Assembly: GCA_017623215.1 (NCBI GenBank)
Contig: JAGAPO010000075.1
Coordinates: 1 to 43,462 of the forward strand
Length of the DNA stretch: 43,462 bases
Direction: 5' to 3'
Source of the DNA: Lachnospiraceae bacterium
GTDB taxonomy: Bacteria > Bacillota > Clostridia > Lachnospirales > Lachnospiraceae
The notes beneath the pieces are model-generated. The model did not search any database. It saw only the letters and a list, made by a program, of their open reading frames with translations, and was not told the origin of the DNA. Shown here in pieces: positions 42,554-43,462 of the stretch; within the stretch, counting starts at the first letter, position 1; each line of letters opens with the position of its first letter. The translations under genes and the position numbers were made by a program.

Positions 42554-43462
42554 CTAATCTGCAATCCTATATCCATCCTCAATCATTTCCAGCATCCGTT
42601 CCGCCACGTTCGGATCGAACTGAATTCCGCTCAGACTCCGGAATTCATTCTTAATATATTCGATATCCTTCGCCTCACGATAGCACCGCCTGGTTGCCAT
42701 CGCGTCATAGCAGTCCGCCACACAGATCACTCTCGCTACCAGGGGAATCTCTTCTCCTGCAATCCCATCGGGATACCCCTGCCCATTATACCACTCATGA
42801 TGCATCAAAGCACCGATTTCAATGTCCTTGACAGAACTGAAATCCTTCAGGATCTCATACCCAATCCGGGTATGGCTCTTGATAACATTATATTCTTCGG
42901 GCGTCAGCTTCTCTTTTTTGTTCAGGATCGCATCCGGAATTCCAATCTTTCCGATATCATGCACAAGTGCGATCCGATACATCCGATCCTGCTCCTCCCT
43001 GGAAAGATTCATTCGTCTTGCAAGCTCCTTTGTATATTCCGCTACTCGAATAGAGTGACCGTTCGTATATTTATCCTTCGCATCAATGGTGCGCGCGACA
43101 GTCGTAAGCGCCTGCTCGGTAATCTCCTTGTATTTCTCCCGTTCCTGTCTCACACGCTTGGTCTTATACGTAAGGATACTCCTGACAATCACCGTTAGCA
43201 TGAGCAGCACGATTCCAAGAAGAAGTACCCAGAACCACGCATACTCCCAAATCTGGTATTCCTTGTGAATCTCCAGAATATACTCCTCGCCGGATACTCC
43301 ATCCGCATTCTTCGCACTCAGGTGGAACCGATAGGTTCCGCCGCTCAGATTCGTATAGCTGACGGGAATCGCCCGGTCTGCTTCCACCTCTGCAGTCTCC
43401 TCATCAAACCCTTCCAGATAATATGAAATCGTCCCGGCGTCCGGTAAAAAGGAGAGCGACGC
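42554..43462 (-). CDS. HD-GYP domain protein with Y_Y_Y-type sensor (5' end outside window)
   Basis: The reading frame is open to the window edge, so the N-terminus is missing; about 302 residues are visible. The visible start (YYLEGFDEE, then YTNLSGGTYRFHLSAKNADG) is typical of a Y_Y_Y domain at the end of an extracytoplasmic beta-propeller. One TM helix follows (WAWFWVLL-like stretch to IVRSIL), then an HD-GYP domain with HDIGKIG, HHEWYNGQGYPDG and DCYDAMATRR. HD-GYP proteins hydrolyse cyclic di-GMP or related dinucleotides. The catalytic HD and GYP motifs are intact. Confidence 0.92.
   Translation of the reverse strand, partial: ASLSFLPDAGTISYYLEGFDEETAEVEADRAIPVSYTNLSGGTYRFHLSAKNADGVSGEEYILEIHKEYQIWEYAWFWVLLLGIVLLMLTVIVRSILTYKTKRVRQEREKYKEITEQALTTVARTIDAKDKYTNGHSIRVAEYTKELARRMNLSREEQDRMYRIALVHDIGKIGIPDAILNKKEKLTPEEYNVIKSHTRIGYEILKDFSSVKDIEIGALMHHEWYNGQGYPDGIAGEEIPLVARVICVADCYDAMATRRCYREAKDIEYIKNEFRSLSGIQFDPNVAERMLEMIEDGYRIAD

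Overview
The window reads as a piece of chromosome from a low-to-mid GC Clostridia species, most likely of the Lachnospiraceae. The reasons are a 4Fe-4S IspH fused to ribosomal protein S1, the gene order plsX-acpP-rnc-smc-ftsY, strong consensus sigma-A promoters, AGGAGG-type ribosome binding sites, a glmS ribozyme, and a GerMN-like lipoprotein that hints at a spore former. I see no tRNA, rRNA, CRISPR array, transposase or prophage gene.

Layout. (1) 1-3.6 kb is visibly AT-richer: a membrane GGDEF protein (minus) diverges from an orphan LytTR response regulator and Agr-type histidine kinase (plus). (2) 3.6-5.9 kb holds remains of a sugar-type ABC locus: an LplB-like permease that lost its C-terminal half and is fused in frame to an intact LplC/YtcP-like permease, then a DHQase-like TIM-barrel protein. 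(3) 6.2-29.3 kb is one long minus-strand housekeeping block. In transcription order it is fhs, a nicotinamidase-like hydrolase, an aconitase-family hydratase, cls, rimO, pgsA, cinA, a GerMN lipoprotein, a BaiN/HI0933-type flavoprotein, cmk, ispH-rpsA, plsX, acpP, rnc, smc, ftsY and ilvA. It covers one-carbon metabolism, phospholipid and fatty-acid synthesis, ribosome function and modification, chromosome condensation and protein targeting. Strong promoters sit before plsX and ftsY.

(4) 29.5-40 kb is a mosaic of small units: a HAD phosphatase, a DMT exporter, a three-gene operon (DUF2975-like membrane protein, YozG-like repressor, lipoprotein) with an operator built into its promoter, an XRE-HTH/ADP-ribosylglycohydrolase fusion divergent from an L-asparaginase with a perfect 19-bp palindrome between them, and glmS behind a glmS ribozyme. 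(5) 40.2-43.5 kb (minus) holds an HD-GYP protein cut by the window edge, a four-helix membrane protein, and an ECF sigma factor / membrane anti-sigma / membrane protein module.

The features most worth following are the HTH-ARH fusion with its palindrome, the self-contained DUF2975/HTH/lipoprotein operon, the glmS leader with four 15-bp hairpin repeats whose promoter is embedded in the upstream terminator, the deletion-fused ABC permease, and short tandem repeats scattered through the accessory half of the window. All positions were read by eye. Family assignments rest on motif recognition, not on database searches.
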